From the NCBI RefSeq assembly GCF_022965805.1, contig NW_027331510.1, positions 248,001 through 312,000 of the forward strand: a stretch of 64,000 bases of DNA, given 5' to 3'. The notes below the pieces were generated by a model. The model made no database searches, was not told where the DNA came from, and worked only from the letters and a program-made list of their open reading frames with translations. A program made the translations under genes and the position numbers. Shown here in pieces: positions 11,977-22,990 of the stretch. The stretch's first letter is position 1. Each line of letters begins with the position of its first letter. Source of the DNA: Primulina eburnea. Its lineage: Eukaryota > Streptophyta > Magnoliopsida > Lamiales > Gesneriaceae.

Positions 11977-12651
11977 GCATAGTTTGGTACATAGGATAAG
12001 GGAGAGATTGATAAATAACCATATTTATCTTATGTTTGGTACTTTTTTAAAAAGCCAATGATATTAGATAAATAATTTTTTAGAAGGATAAAATGTCCCT
12101 TCTATTAGGTGTGATAATTTTAATTTAAAGATAAAATACAATACAAATGACTTAATTACCCTCAATTTATAAATGATTTTTATAAATCTATGCGTAGGTA
12201 GAAATTAAAATCAAATAAATATTTTTATTTATTTTTATATATTATATAATATGATATTATATAAATGAATTCGAGATAATTATATAAATAATTTTTATAA
12301 ATCTCAATAAAATTATTAGTATCACTCGATTAACCTTAAAAATTGATATTTGACTTGACTCACAAAATCAAGAGCTCAATTATCATATTATATAATATAT
12401 AAAATTAGGTAAAAATAAATAAATCATGCAAGCACCGTCGACGCAAGAACAGATAAGAAATATGAACTCAAACAACAACTTTGAAATTATAAAATTTATT
12501 ATGATAAGGTTAATTTTGTCATTACAATCTAATATATAAATTTAATCACTCTTATTAAAATCATATCAAACATTAAATATAATATCCTACATCTTACTTA
12601 TCATTATATTATATATCACATATTTATCCTATCATGTCTATCAAACTATGC
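11977..12651. mobile_element. MITE-like element with terminal inverted repeats
   Basis: The left end GCATAGTTTGGTACATAGG and the right end, read on the minus strand as GCATAGTTTGATAGACATG, are inverted copies. An inner match (AGGATAA) also agrees after a small gap. The 675 bp between are about 80 % A+T and have no coding potential. A target duplication is not clear (TAAT on the left, CTTAAT on the right), so the superfamily is open. It lies about 200 bp before Sirevirus K, in what was probably the far upstream region of the RGLG gene. Confidence 0.6.
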
Positions 12652-12852
12652 CTTAATTGATAATTAACTTAAAGTTTTGGCACAACAAATTAATTTTTTG
12701 TCGATATTTCTATATCCAATATGGCAATATTCCATCCAAATTTATTTTTATTTTAATGGTACCAAGATAGTTGACCAAAATTACGGTCAACTCGTCCATG
12801 TACATATGATGCACGTAATTATCTTGTTGTAATGATTTCTATTTTTCAAAAT

Positions 12853-13863
12853 TGTTAGACATGAATTTTATTGTGGCGATGATAACTAAAACCAGTAGAC
12901 CAGCAGACCAGTACAACAGAATAAATTATCAGTAGCTGCTGTTCTAGTAAAACTAAACCAGTAGAAAATGGATAACAATACAAAACCAGTAGAGAGCGTT
13001 TTCTAACGTTGCTATCTTAATTGTTACCGTTAAAGAGTTCCTAGTACTAGTATTAATTGCAGCATTAAATACTATACGGAGTCATTTAATGCATATTACC
13101 CAATTAAGTATAAAACAAGACTGATTATTTTATAGCTTTTCTGCAGGAACTTGTTTCGGTAATAAAGCTGATTGTATCAGTTATCTGAAGACTTTTTCTG
13201 ATTGTGAACGTTGAACTCAGTCGATTATATATACTTGGATCAAATCCTTGTTCGACACGACACTTCGCTTATTATCATTTCTCAAGGAACAAAGCTACTC
13301 TCTTATCAAACGAACATCAGAATTCCTTGAGTACTTAGAAAGTTCAACATAAAGAAAAAGTAGCACACGCCTCACAGCTTATATCAGATCTTTTAAAGAT
13401 CATCTTGTGCTACTGATTCTTACACTCTTCAATCTCAAACATTGCTTATATTTTATCAGAAGAGTCTGTAATCTGAAAAGAGTCTTTTCAGAACTTTGTG
13501 TTTCGTATATTTGTGAGTTGAAGTAACTAAGAGTTTCAGTAGGCTAAGGTGTAAGTCCTTCTGAAGTGGGTGTGTACAAGAGTTGTACTGTAATATCCAA
13601 AGTCTTTTAGTTATATCTTCTGGAAACAGAAGAAGGAGAGACGTAGAAGAGTTTATCTTCGAACTTCCATAAACAACTGTTGCCTACTGTTTTATTGTTT
13701 TTCAACTACTTCATCATATTGTTTCCGCACGTTTCATTGTAATCAGGTGAAAGTATTCGCACAAGATTAACTACTATCCTTAACAGGATTGTAGTACCTC
13801 ATCAGAACGAAAAACGAGTAGAGTTTATTCACCCCCCTCTAAACTCAACTTCGATCCTCAACA
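12853..13863 (+). repeat. 5' LTR of Sirevirus K
   Basis: It starts TGTTAGACATG and ends CGATCCTCAACA; 1011 bp, the same length as the 3' copy. U3 begins with several ACCAGTAG-type repeats. A TATATATA string near 13226 is a possible promoter. Confidence 0.95.
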
Positions 13864-13865
13864 AT

Positions 13866-13877
13866 TGGTATCAGAGC
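13866..13877 (+). other. Primer binding site, initiator tRNA-Met (K)
   Basis: TGGTATCAGAGC two bases after the LTR is complementary to the 3' end of plant initiator tRNA-Met. Confidence 0.93.
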
Positions 13878-13909
13878 AGGTTATTCTTGTTTGTGAAAAA
13901 CTGCAACAA

Positions 13910-15937
13910 ATGGCACATTTCAGCAAGATCCCTATGTTCTCTAAGGAAGATTTTGATGACTGGAAGATAAGAATGCAAGCCCATCTTGCAGCACAAGATG
14001 ATGACATGTGGTATGTCATCACAGATGGTCCACTGAAAATCTTAAAGCCTAACACAGCTGTTGCTGTTACTGACGGTGCACCACAGATGGTTGAGAAATC
14101 AAGAAGTGAATGGACCAGTGAAGATAAGAAGAAAGTCAATCTTAATAATGTGGCGAAGGACATATTGTATATAACTCTCGACAAGAACACTTTCAGCAAG
14201 ATCAAAATGTGTTCTACTGCAAAAGATATTTGGGAGAAGCTCATCCAGATATGTGAAGGAAATGAGCAAACAAAAGAAAACAAACTGTCTGTAGCAATGC
14301 AGAAGTTCGAAAATTTGAAAATGAGAGCTGGTGAAACTATAAATGAATTTGATGAAAGATTCAGCAGCTTGGTAAATGAGCTAACAGCTCTGGGTAAAGA
14401 GTATAACAACAGAGAAATAGCCCTCAAGGTGATGAGAGCTTTACCCAGAGAATGGGATGTTAAAACAATGGCTATGAGAGTATCCAAAGACTTGAACAAG
14501 TTGGAACTGCACGACTTATTTACAGATCTGAAAGCCTATGAGTTCGAATTGGAAGTGAGAAGTGGAGAAGAGCCTTCAAGCCTACCAACCAAGGCTCTTG
14601 CAGCTACTGCTACTGCTACTGCTTTTACTGCTACTGCCTCTACCTCTTCTACTGCTGCTGCAGTTGTACCTCAAGCACTACCGACTGTAATCATTAACAA
14701 TGAAATGGAGAAAATTGCTGAACAAATCAGTAGTGATGCTATGTCCTTATTTGTGAAGAAATTTTCCAGGTTCATGAAGAAGAATCATCGAACTTATCAG
14801 GGTCCCAATCGCAACTACAAGAAAGATTCACCATCTGGTGATATGGGATGCTTTAACTGTGAAAAGATAGGTCACTTCATTGCAGATTGTCCTAAACCAA
14901 AGAAAGATGATCAAAAGAGAAACGATCACAAGAGGAATGACAAAAAGTCCAGAAGAGATCGAAAAGCAATGATTGCCGAAGAAAGCAAATCTAAGTGGGC
15001 GGACTCTAGCTCTGAGTCATCTGATTCAGAAAGTCATTCCAGTGATAGTGATGCAGAAGAAGTCAAATGTCTAATGGCAGACAATGATTCAACCTCGACA
15101 TCTGGAGACGTATTTGATTTTGACTCTAATGAATTTACACGCAATGACTTGATTGATGCACTGTATGAAATAGTAAAAGAGTATTCAAGACTTTCTCAAT
15201 CATTTGAAGAAGTTAAAATTGAAAATCAGAACTTAAAGAATCAGAACAGTAAGTTAACTTGCTTGAAAGTAGACAGCTGCAATGATTTACAAGTTAAGAT
15301 GAGTAAATTAATAACTGAGAATGAAAGAGCCAAAGCAGATTACCAGAAGGTGCTTTCTGAAAACCAGAAGTTGTCGCTGCTGGTGAATGCTTGGAATAAG
15401 TCTTCTGTTTCATTGGAAAAGATGCAAGAATTACAAAAACAATCAGGAGATAGGAGTGGTCTCGGTTTCTGTAACAATGAAGGCACATCTGAAACGAATA
15501 CTAAGCCAACACTGGATATATGCAAAGGGAAATACATTCACTTTGTGAAATCCAGTGTGGTACAGGAACCAGTAGTACCTACTGTTTCAGTTGAAAGGAA
15601 TGTAAATCAGACGAACAGAAGGATGCACTATGGTCTGGGTTACGTTAAACCTAAGGAAAAATTTGACCAGAGTTCTAGATTCAGAAAAGAATTCAACTCT
15701 GGAAGACAATATCCTATGAAGGTTAGAAACTACCAGTACTACAACTCTAAACCTGTTCAGAAGAGATACAGACTGGAAAACAGAAACAGTAGGGAGGAAC
15801 AACATTTTAGTATGCATACTGTTAGAAATAACAGACCTTCTGTTGCACACACATCTTTGGATACCCGAAGTACAAAGTCACCAAGAATTGTACAAATGTG
15901 GGTCCCCAAAGGACTGATAAGACTTGGACCCAAATAG
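13910..15937 (+). CDS. gag: Sirevirus K Gag (nucleocapsid precursor)
   Basis: The chosen start is the ATG at 13910, giving 675 residues. The first 230 residues form the copia-type Gag core (FDDWKIRMQAHL, DMWYVITDGP, IWEKLIQICEGNEQ). An Ala/Thr-rich linker follows. The CCHC zinc knuckle CFNCEKIGHFIADC is encoded at 14849-14890, next to a Lys/Arg-rich patch and an acidic Ser/Asp stretch. The rest is Gln/Lys-rich coiled coil and a basic C-terminal part ending IRLGPK. Gag forms the particle and binds the genomic RNA. The frame is closed by TAG at 15935; the protease frame is -1 relative to it. The same arrangement occurs in element F. The large Gag with its C-terminal extension is typical of Sireviruses. 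Confidence 0.93.
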   Translation: MAHFSKIPMFSKEDFDDWKIRMQAHLAAQDDDMWYVITDGPLKILKPNTAVAVTDGAPQMVEKSRSEWTSEDKKKVNLNNVAKDILYITLDKNTFSKIKMCSTAKDIWEKLIQICEGNEQTKENKLSVAMQKFENLKMRAGETINEFDERFSSLVNELTALGKEYNNREIALKVMRALPREWDVKTMAMRVSKDLNKLELHDLFTDLKAYEFELEVRSGEEPSSLPTKALAATATATAFTATASTSSTAAAVVPQALPTVIINNEMEKIAEQISSDAMSLFVKKFSRFMKKNHRTYQGPNRNYKKDSPSGDMGCFNCEKIGHFIADCPKPKKDDQKRNDHKRNDKKSRRDRKAMIAEESKSKWADSSSESSDSESHSSDSDAEEVKCLMADNDSTSTSGDVFDFDSNEFTRNDLIDALYEIVKEYSRLSQSFEEVKIENQNLKNQNSKLTCLKVDSCNDLQVKMSKLITENERAKADYQKVLSENQKLSLLVNAWNKSSVSLEKMQELQKQSGDRSGLGFCNNEGTSETNTKPTLDICKGKYIHFVKSSVVQEPVVPTVSVERNVNQTNRRMHYGLGYVKPKEKFDQSSRFRKEFNSGRQYPMKVRNYQYYNSKPVQKRYRLENRNSREEQHFSMHTVRNNRPSVAHTSLDTRSTKSPRIVQMWVPKGLIRLGPK

Positions 15938-15960
15938 ACTTGGGTACCAGATACTAAAAT

Positions 15961-18900
15961 TTGTGTTTGCAGGAACAGCAGAAGGAAGCAGAAATCAGTA
16001 ACGCTACATGGTATCTGGACAGTGGATGTTCCAGACACATGACTGGACAAAGAAACCTACTTTCTGAGATAGTAAGTTGCACTGGACCAAAGATAACTTT
16101 TGGAGACAATTCTAAAGGTAAAACCATGGGTAAGGGTAAGATTATCCATGGTAACATAACTATTGATAATGTTTTATTAGTTGACAATCTTTGTTACAAT
16201 CTAATCAGCATTAGTCAACTATGTGATAACGGTTATTCTGTGGCTTTTCAAAAGCATTCATGTATAGTTAGAGATTCTGCTGAAACTACTGTGTTAACGG
16301 GAAAAAGAGAAGGCAACACTTACAGAGTCTCCTGGAACTCAAATCATGTCAATATTTCTACATGCTTAGTTGCTTCTCTTAGCAATAAACACTGGCTATA
16401 GCACAAGAAATTGAATCATCTGAATTTCAAGTCAATCAATTATCTCAAGAAGCAGAATATGGTTGATGGATTACCTGACATTAATTTCGTTAAAAATCAT
16501 GTTTGTTCTGCCTGTCAGCTTGGGAAACAGATAAGATCCAGTTTCAAGACGAAAGATAGCAAATCAACTTCAAGATGTCTGGAACTTTTGCATATGGATT
16601 TATTTGGTCCGATCCCCATCATGAGCTTAGGGGAAATGAAATATACTCTTGTTGTTATTGATGATTTTTCTAGATTCACTTGGGTAATCTTTCTCGCAGG
16701 AAAAGATCAAACCAGTAGTCTCTTGATCAAGCTTCTGAAAAGGATTCAAAATGAAAAATCTACTACCATCATTAAAATCAGTAGTGATCGGGGCACTGAA
16801 TTCACTAACAAGTATCTTGAGCTATATTTGAATGAACAGGGAATTCATCATGAATATTCAGCTGCCAGAACTCCTCAACAAAACGGAGTAGCTGAGAGGA
16901 GAAATAGAACTCTAAAAGAAGCAGCTAGAACAATGCTAGCAGATGCAGACATTTCTCAGCGCTTCTGGGCTGAAGCTATCAATACTGCTTGTTACACGCA
17001 AAACAGATCTATGGTCAACAAAAGACACAACCAGACTCCGTATGAAATATGGAAAGGGAAGAAGCCCAATGTATCTTATTTTCATGTGTTTGGTTGCAAA
17101 TGTTTTGTACTAAATAATGGCAAAAATCATTTGACGGCATTTGATTCAAAATCAGATGCTGGAATATTTCTTGGTTACTCTGCTGTAAGCAAAGCTTAAA
17201 GAATCTTCAACAATAGAACTCTTAATATTGAAGAATCGATTCATGTTGTCTTCGATGAAGACAGCAGTGCTGAAATTTCTAACATATCTGATTTAAGTAA
17301 CATGCTAGACAGGATTCACTTGGAAATTGACAGTGAAGATGATGTAGAAGCTAATACCAAGGATCTTCAAAATCCAGAACCAGACATTCCTATAGTGGAA
17401 CCAGAAGTACAGACTCTGGATCTACCAATACCAGCAGAAGATGTTCAAGAACCTACTACTGGTTCTGTGGAAGACAATCTTAGCATACCAAATCAGGAAG
17501 ATGTCCACTTAAATCCGTTTATCTGGAGAAAATCTCATCCTCCATCATTGGTTATTGGTAATCCAGCAGCGCCCTTGAGGACCAGAAGGCAAATGCTAAA
17601 TGAGTACATGCATGCTGCTTTTATATCTCAGGATGAACCAAAGAAGATTGAAGAAGCTCTTCTGGATCCTAGTTGGATTGAAGCCATGCAAGAAGAACTG
17701 AATCAATTCAAACGTAATGAAGTTTGGTTTCTAGTACCTAGACCATCTCACCAAGCTGTCATTGGAACTCGGTGGGTATTTAGAAATAAACTCAATGAAG
17801 AAGGCACAGTGGTGAGAAATAAAGCTAGACTGGTGGCTCAAGGATTCAGACAAGAAGAAGGCATAGACTTTGATGAGACTTATGCACCAGTAGCAAGGCT
17901 CGAAGCAATCAGAATATTCTTAGCCTTTGCTGCTTTCAAGAATTTCAAAGTACATCAAATGGATGTGAAAAGTGATTTTCTGAATGGTTTACTACAAGAA
18001 GAATTTTACGTGGAACAACCTCCAGGTTTTATCGATCATTTCTCTCCTCATCATGTATTTAAATTACACAAAGCATTATATGGTCTAAAACAGACACCTA
18101 GAGCATGGTATGACACTTTATCACAATTTCTTATTGATCATGACTTTACCATCGGAGCAGTAGATAAAACTTTATTTACTTTAGTCAAGAATAAGCACAC
18201 TCTTTTGGTACAGATCTATGTTGATGATATCATCTTTGGGTCAACTAACCCCAAATTATGTGTAAAGTTTGGAAAATTGATGCAGGATAAATTCGAGATG
18301 AGTATGATGGGATAATTAAGCAACTGGAGACTGGAATTTTTATAAATCAAGCCAAGTATACCAAGGAGCTTCTGAAAAAGTTTGGAATGGAAGCATGCTC
18401 TGCTACTTCTACTCCAATGAGCTCATCTGTTAAACTTGATAAAGATGAAAGTGGTATTCCAGTAGAGGTAACTCAGTATCGAGGTCTTATTGGTTCATTA
18501 TTATATTTAACTGCCAGTAGACCAGATATCATGTTTGCTGTTTGCATTTGTGCTAGATTTCAATCTAACCCCAAACAATCTCATGATATTGCTGCTAAAC
18601 GTATTTTGAAGTACTTGAAAGGAACTCAAAATGTCGGCTTATGGTATCCCAATGATTCATCGTTAAATTTTATTGGATATTCAGATGCTGATTATGCAGG
18701 TTGCAAACTAGATCAAAAAAGCACGAGTGGTTTTTGTCAATTTCTTGGTGATAGGTTGATATCCTGGTTTAGCAAGAAACAGACTTCCATAGCCACATCT
18801 ACTGCAGAAGCAGAATATCTGGCTGCTGGAAGCTGCTGCTCTCAGATACTGTGGATTCAACAACAGTTAAGAGATTATGGGATTCAAGCCTCCGAATCAC

Positions 18901-19187
18901 CTATATTCTGTGACAATACCAGTGCAATTGCAATCACACAAAATCCAGTACTTCATTCCAGAACGAAGCACATTGACATCAGACATCACTTTATTAGAGA
19001 TCATGTGCAGAAGAAGAACATTCGTCTGGAATATGTTTCTACTGATCAACAAACAGCAGATATCTTTACGAAATCCTTACCAGAAAATAAAACGAAGTAC
19101 TTCAGCAGGAAAAAGATGGTCTTCTTCGAAAAGAAAGGCCTAGAAAGAATCTGGCAAGCTTGGGTCTTGTCAGTACTAATTTATTAG
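15961..19187 (+). pseudogene. pol: Sirevirus K pol (protease, integrase, RT, RNase H), disabled
   Basis: Protease has the DSGCSRHMTG active site (Asp at 16018). Integrase has the zinc-binding N-terminus and a D,D,E core seen as LHMDLFGP, SSDRGTEF and QQNGVAERRNRT. RT has [20 protein letters not shown] and the catalytic YVDD at 18217-18228. RNase H has YSDADYAG, STAEAEYLA and FCDNTSA. Breaks: TAG at 16399 (a Trp codon in F), TAA at 17197 in the integrase C-terminus, and a small frameshifting deletion at about 18313 just after RT motif KFEMSMMG. From there the frame changes to 18387-19187. These enzymes would copy and insert the element; this copy cannot make them as one protein. Confidence 0.93.
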
Positions 19188-20037
19188 AAAAAGGCTTGCC
19201 GAGATAAAACTGAAAATTTCAGTACCATCTATCCACCAACACTCACTTATTGCATTAGCGAGCCTCTGGACAAGATCGATACTGCATTTCAGACTACATA
19301 ATAACAACAAATCCTGTTGATTGTTGGCGTTACGACTCCAAGAGTGTATTTCAAGGATCATTACGTAAATAACGATATTCTCAAACATCTCTCTGAACAC
19401 CTTTGCTTCGACTCCAGGATCAAATTCTAACTCTCTGTTTACTTGAGTTTTCATTGCTTTTGTTTAATTTTGTTCAAGCTTCGCACGTATTTATAGAGGG
19501 AACAAAGACTCTTGTGAATCGCAAGATTGCGACTGTTCATTTTCAACAGCTCAGATTGAAAGATAGCCAAGAGTCACTTGTCGTAATTATGATCATTTAT
19601 TAATTGCATTTACCGAGGGGGAACAATATCTTAGTCAGACTGAAAGTTTGACACCTTTTCAGAAAACAGATATGATGTTTGTCTTTTCGATAAAACTACA
19701 AGTCTACTGGTTTTGTCAAAGTGTTCAAATATTTCAGCACTCTGAAACTTCCAGCAGACGTTATCATAAAACGACAAATCCTCTTCTGATTTCTTTATTA
19801 ACCGTCTGGACAGTCCGACATTTTTCAAATTTTTCAAAATCATTCGTGTACCTGACAGTTTCTGCAAAAACTTTTTAAACACTCAACCTAGAACATACTG
19901 ACACGTGTCTTTATGTTTATTTGACGGCTGTATATCTATCTCAAATTTCATTTTTTTCATCTTTACTGTTTCATAACTATCAATATTCAGCTGCTGCTTT
20001 CTCCATATCATTACTAACTACTGCAAAATTTGTCTGA
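19188..20037 (+). other. Spacer between pol and env-like ORF (K)
   Basis: 850 bp of element DNA without a long sense ORF. It may hold signals for expressing the downstream ORF. Nothing specific seen. Confidence 0.6.
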
Positions 20038-20136
20038 TCTCATCTACACACAGAAATAGCTGGAGCATACACTCTTAACGCTTATCAAGTTAACTTTGCT
20101 TCGATTCTCAACATCAAGGATGAGAATCTCTTGAAA

Positions 20137-22881
20137 ATGTTTCAGGATATTGAGAAATCGGGACTCCGGAAATTCCTGGAAGCACCAGCAGTTATCTACA
20201 AAAATGCTCTACTGGAATTTTACGCTAAAGCAACAGTGCATGAAGGAAGGATTGTTTACACTCAAGGAGATGCATCTATTTCTATTGATGCCGCACATCT
20301 AGGAGCAACCTTCCTCCTTCCACTTTTAGGTACGTCTGAACTCTCTGACATTTCCAAGACATATATGTTTGTTGCACTCAGCAACTTCTCAGCCTCTGGA
20401 GAAGAAGTATCTCCTTCCTGTCACAAGAAATTGCTCAAAATAGAGTATCAGATTCTGGCCGATATTGTGGCTAAAGCTATTTTGATCAAGGCTGACACCT
20501 TCGATAAGTTGACGAAGGAGAAGGTTCAAGTAATGACTGCCATCACCAAGGGGATTAATGTGGACTGGAGTCATTTTATTTTCAGAATTATGAAAGATAT
20601 GGTTGTTAGGAGAAGTTCTGGTTTCGCGGTTCAGATCAGTGTTTTGCTTAAGGATGCTGGTTTCGCATCTACCAGTGATCTTGATGCTACTTCCGTTACC
20701 ATGATTGATGCAGCAAATGTATTGGCTTTAAGGCCTAATCCAACAGTGGCGGAGTTTGTTGCGATGAAGAAGGAAATTGGGGAAACTGCTTCTGAGGCTC
20801 CAAAACCTCAAAAGAAAATTTCAAAGAAACGATTGATTATTTCGACGGATTCAGATAAAACAGCATCAGAAGAGTCTGCTGCTGCTGTTCAACCAGCAGT
20901 GCCAACCCCAGCCAAGAAGAAACCGCGCACCATTCTGAAGATTAAGAAGACAGCAGCACTGTCTGAAATTGAGAAAGTACCTATTCGACAGGTCTTTCCA
21001 GAAGCGGTTCCTTCTGCTCAATCAACTGCTTCTTCGACTGCACTCGCTACTGCGTCTGTTTCAGCACCTTCTACTGCTATTGTTTTTAAGCCAACATCTG
21101 GAATTGTTATTCGGGAACCAGCAAGCGGATCTTCTGCTTTCCGACCTATTGCGCCTATTTCCTCTTCTGACAAAGGAAAAGGGAAAATGGTGGAGGAACC
21201 ACCTGTTTTTAGTCACAAGACCATTGTCACCACCGGCGTTGATCTTCATCTAGCCGAGATTGAGACCTCTGCAAACGATGACATAAAATTCTTTGATGAA
21301 TGGCATACTGTCCGTTTGTTTCATTCTTTCGCTTATTTCAAGACCAAAAGAAATTATGGCAAGATGATGAATGCAGAAAAGAAGATTTTTCAGCTGGCAA
21401 AAACAGAAAATGTCATCGAGGCCTTGAGAAGAAGGACCTTTATCCTCGATCAGCTGAAGTGTCAGAAGTTAGAATCAGTTCTGAAAGTTCTTCAATCAAA
21501 TTTTGATCCTGATGTTCCTACTGCTGTTCAGGATCAAAACGTTATTATGATTCTATCTGACAGGTTAAAGCAGATGAGTGAGCAACTTCTTGCTCAAGAA
21601 CAAGGCTTTGGAGAGCCTATTGTTTATCACATTGGTCTTGTCCCGAATTTTCAACAGACTCAGTCAGTCGAGGAAAGGACTACAGCCTCCCCAAAGGCTT
21701 TTGCTCTTAGTACTCCTGCATCTCCAACAAGGGCCATTCAGTCCTCATCACTTTTGTCCGTACATGAACTGGCTTCAGTTGAGGAAGTCATTGAATCAAT
21801 TGTCCCCACTGTCTCTACTACTCTAGAAGCGGCACCGGCTACTTCGTTGCCATCATCTGATTCTCCTATCCCAGGGCAACAAATAGCAGAACCAGATGCC
21901 ACTTCTTCTCTACCGAATTTAGAGTTGTTCTCCGCTGATCATCAAGCAGAGATGAACGTTCTTCTGGAACAGCCTTCTGCACCTTTCACTGCAACACCTT
22001 CAGAGTCACAGGCTGTTCTTGCACCAACGGAAGAAGCTCTGGCCTCTGACTTGGCCGTTCCTACTGAAGAAATTGCTCTTCCATTGATTGATGTTGAACC
22101 TACTGTTTCTGCAATTCCAGCAGAAAGCACAGCAGACCTTGCTCTTTCTACTGCATTGATGGATGCTCCTCTTGTTTCTACTGCGTTGACTGTTTCTCTC
22201 CCTGTTTTGACTGCGACGAGTTCTCGTCTTTCTGATATCAAACAACGCATTCTTGCTCGAACTCCTTCCCCGGAATTAGATGCATTTGACCTGGAACATC
22301 AGATTCAGCTTCTTCAAACCGACCTCAACAACATCTCTGATCTAGTGAAATGTATATCTCGTGAAGACCTTGCGGAATTCAGTGGTGCTCAATCTTTCCG
22401 AGAGCGAATGAGCAAACATATCTATAACACTAAGGAGACCGTAGACAAGATGTGTGCTGAAACCATCGTTTTCAGACAAGCTATCTCCAGAACTCACAGC
22501 ACTCTCATGCTTACTCAAAATGATATACTCAATCGAATCACGGAGCATGATGATCTCTTTCGATCACTGTCTACATCTGTGGAACTTTTTGATGCCAAGA
22601 TTGACTCTCAAAATCAATCTATCACTACATTGGATAATCGCATCTCTAATCAAACTCCGTATCTGGAGATGCTAACTGATGGCATTCACAATATTTCCGG
22701 AAGACTAAACGATCTCTTTGCTCATGTTGTTGCCGCTGATGCCAAAAAGGGGGAAGATAGAGGAACTAGAGGTGATCAAGCAGGAGTTAGGCAAACAGAA
22801 GATGAGGCTGAACCTTCTATCAGAAGAGCTCAAGAACCTCAAAATGAAGAAATCATTTACAGGGACATTGGAACCGATTGA
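20137..22881 (+). CDS. Sirevirus K env-like protein (ORF2)
   Basis: An open frame of 914 residues from the first in-frame ATG (20137) lies between pol and the 3' LTR, the place where Sireviruses carry their env-like gene. The first 220 residues look globular (FQDIEKSGLRKFLEAPAVIY, SHFIFRIMKDMV). A long low-complexity middle is rich in Ala, Ser, Thr and Pro. The last 200 residues look like helical coiled coil (QIQLLQTDLNNISDLVKCI). I see no strong transmembrane segment and no signal peptide. Homology seems to begin earlier: the frame is open from 20038 and codon ATA at 20056 lies where a start would be expected, so the original start may be lost. The function of these proteins is not established. 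It is open although pol is broken. Confidence 0.85.
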   Translation: MFQDIEKSGLRKFLEAPAVIYKNALLEFYAKATVHEGRIVYTQGDASISIDAAHLGATFLLPLLGTSELSDISKTYMFVALSNFSASGEEVSPSCHKKLLKIEYQILADIVAKAILIKADTFDKLTKEKVQVMTAITKGINVDWSHFIFRIMKDMVVRRSSGFAVQISVLLKDAGFASTSDLDATSVTMIDAANVLALRPNPTVAEFVAMKKEIGETASEAPKPQKKISKKRLIISTDSDKTASEESAAAVQPAVPTPAKKKPRTILKIKKTAALSEIEKVPIRQVFPEAVPSAQSTASSTALATASVSAPSTAIVFKPTSGIVIREPASGSSAFRPIAPISSSDKGKGKMVEEPPVFSHKTIVTTGVDLHLAEIETSANDDIKFFDEWHTVRLFHSFAYFKTKRNYGKMMNAEKKIFQLAKTENVIEALRRRTFILDQLKCQKLESVLKVLQSNFDPDVPTAVQDQNVIMILSDRLKQMSEQLLAQEQGFGEPIVYHIGLVPNFQQTQSVEERTTASPKAFALSTPASPTRAIQSSSLLSVHELASVEEVIESIVPTVSTTLEAAPATSLPSSDSPIPGQQIAEPDATSSLPNLELFSADHQAEMNVLLEQPSAPFTATPSESQAVLAPTEEALASDLAVPTEEIALPLIDVEPTVSAIPAESTADLALSTALMDAPLVSTALTVSLPVLTATSSRLSDIKQRILARTPSPELDAFDLEHQIQLLQTDLNNISDLVKCISREDLAEFSGAQSFRERMSKHIYNTKETVDKMCAETIVFRQAISRTHSTLMLTQNDILNRITEHDDLFRSLSTSVELFDAKIDSQNQSITTLDNRISNQTPYLEMLTDGIHNISGRLNDLFAHVVAADAKKGEDRGTRGDQAGVRQTEDEAEPSIRRAQEPQNEEIIYRDIGTD

Positions 22882-22978
22882 TCTTTTTATTTTAATACTT
22901 TATTAACATTATCCTTTTTTCAATGATCAATCTTTGTTACTTAACGTTTTTCTACTGTTTAGGTTTTGGCATCACCAC

Positions 22979-22990
22979 AAAGGGGGAAAT
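22979..22990 (+). other. Polypurine tract (K)
   Basis: AAAGGGGGAAAT directly before the 3' LTR; primes plus-strand DNA. A second similar tract (AAAAAGGGGGAAG) lies at 22744-22756 inside the env-like ORF. Sireviruses often have several such tracts. Confidence 0.85.

Noticed and set aside
13858..14499. 213-residue minus-strand frame opposite the K gag
   Set aside because: Shadow of gag; hydrophobic residues come from reversed Glu/Lys codons. The same shadow occurs opposite the F gag.
21942..22250. Antisense frames in the middle of the env-like ORF
   Set aside because: They arise from biased Ala/Ser/Thr-rich codons on the other strand.
20137..22881. A host gene captured between the LTRs
   Set aside because: Position after RNase H and before the polypurine tract is that of the Sirevirus env-like gene; I see no introns or host domain.
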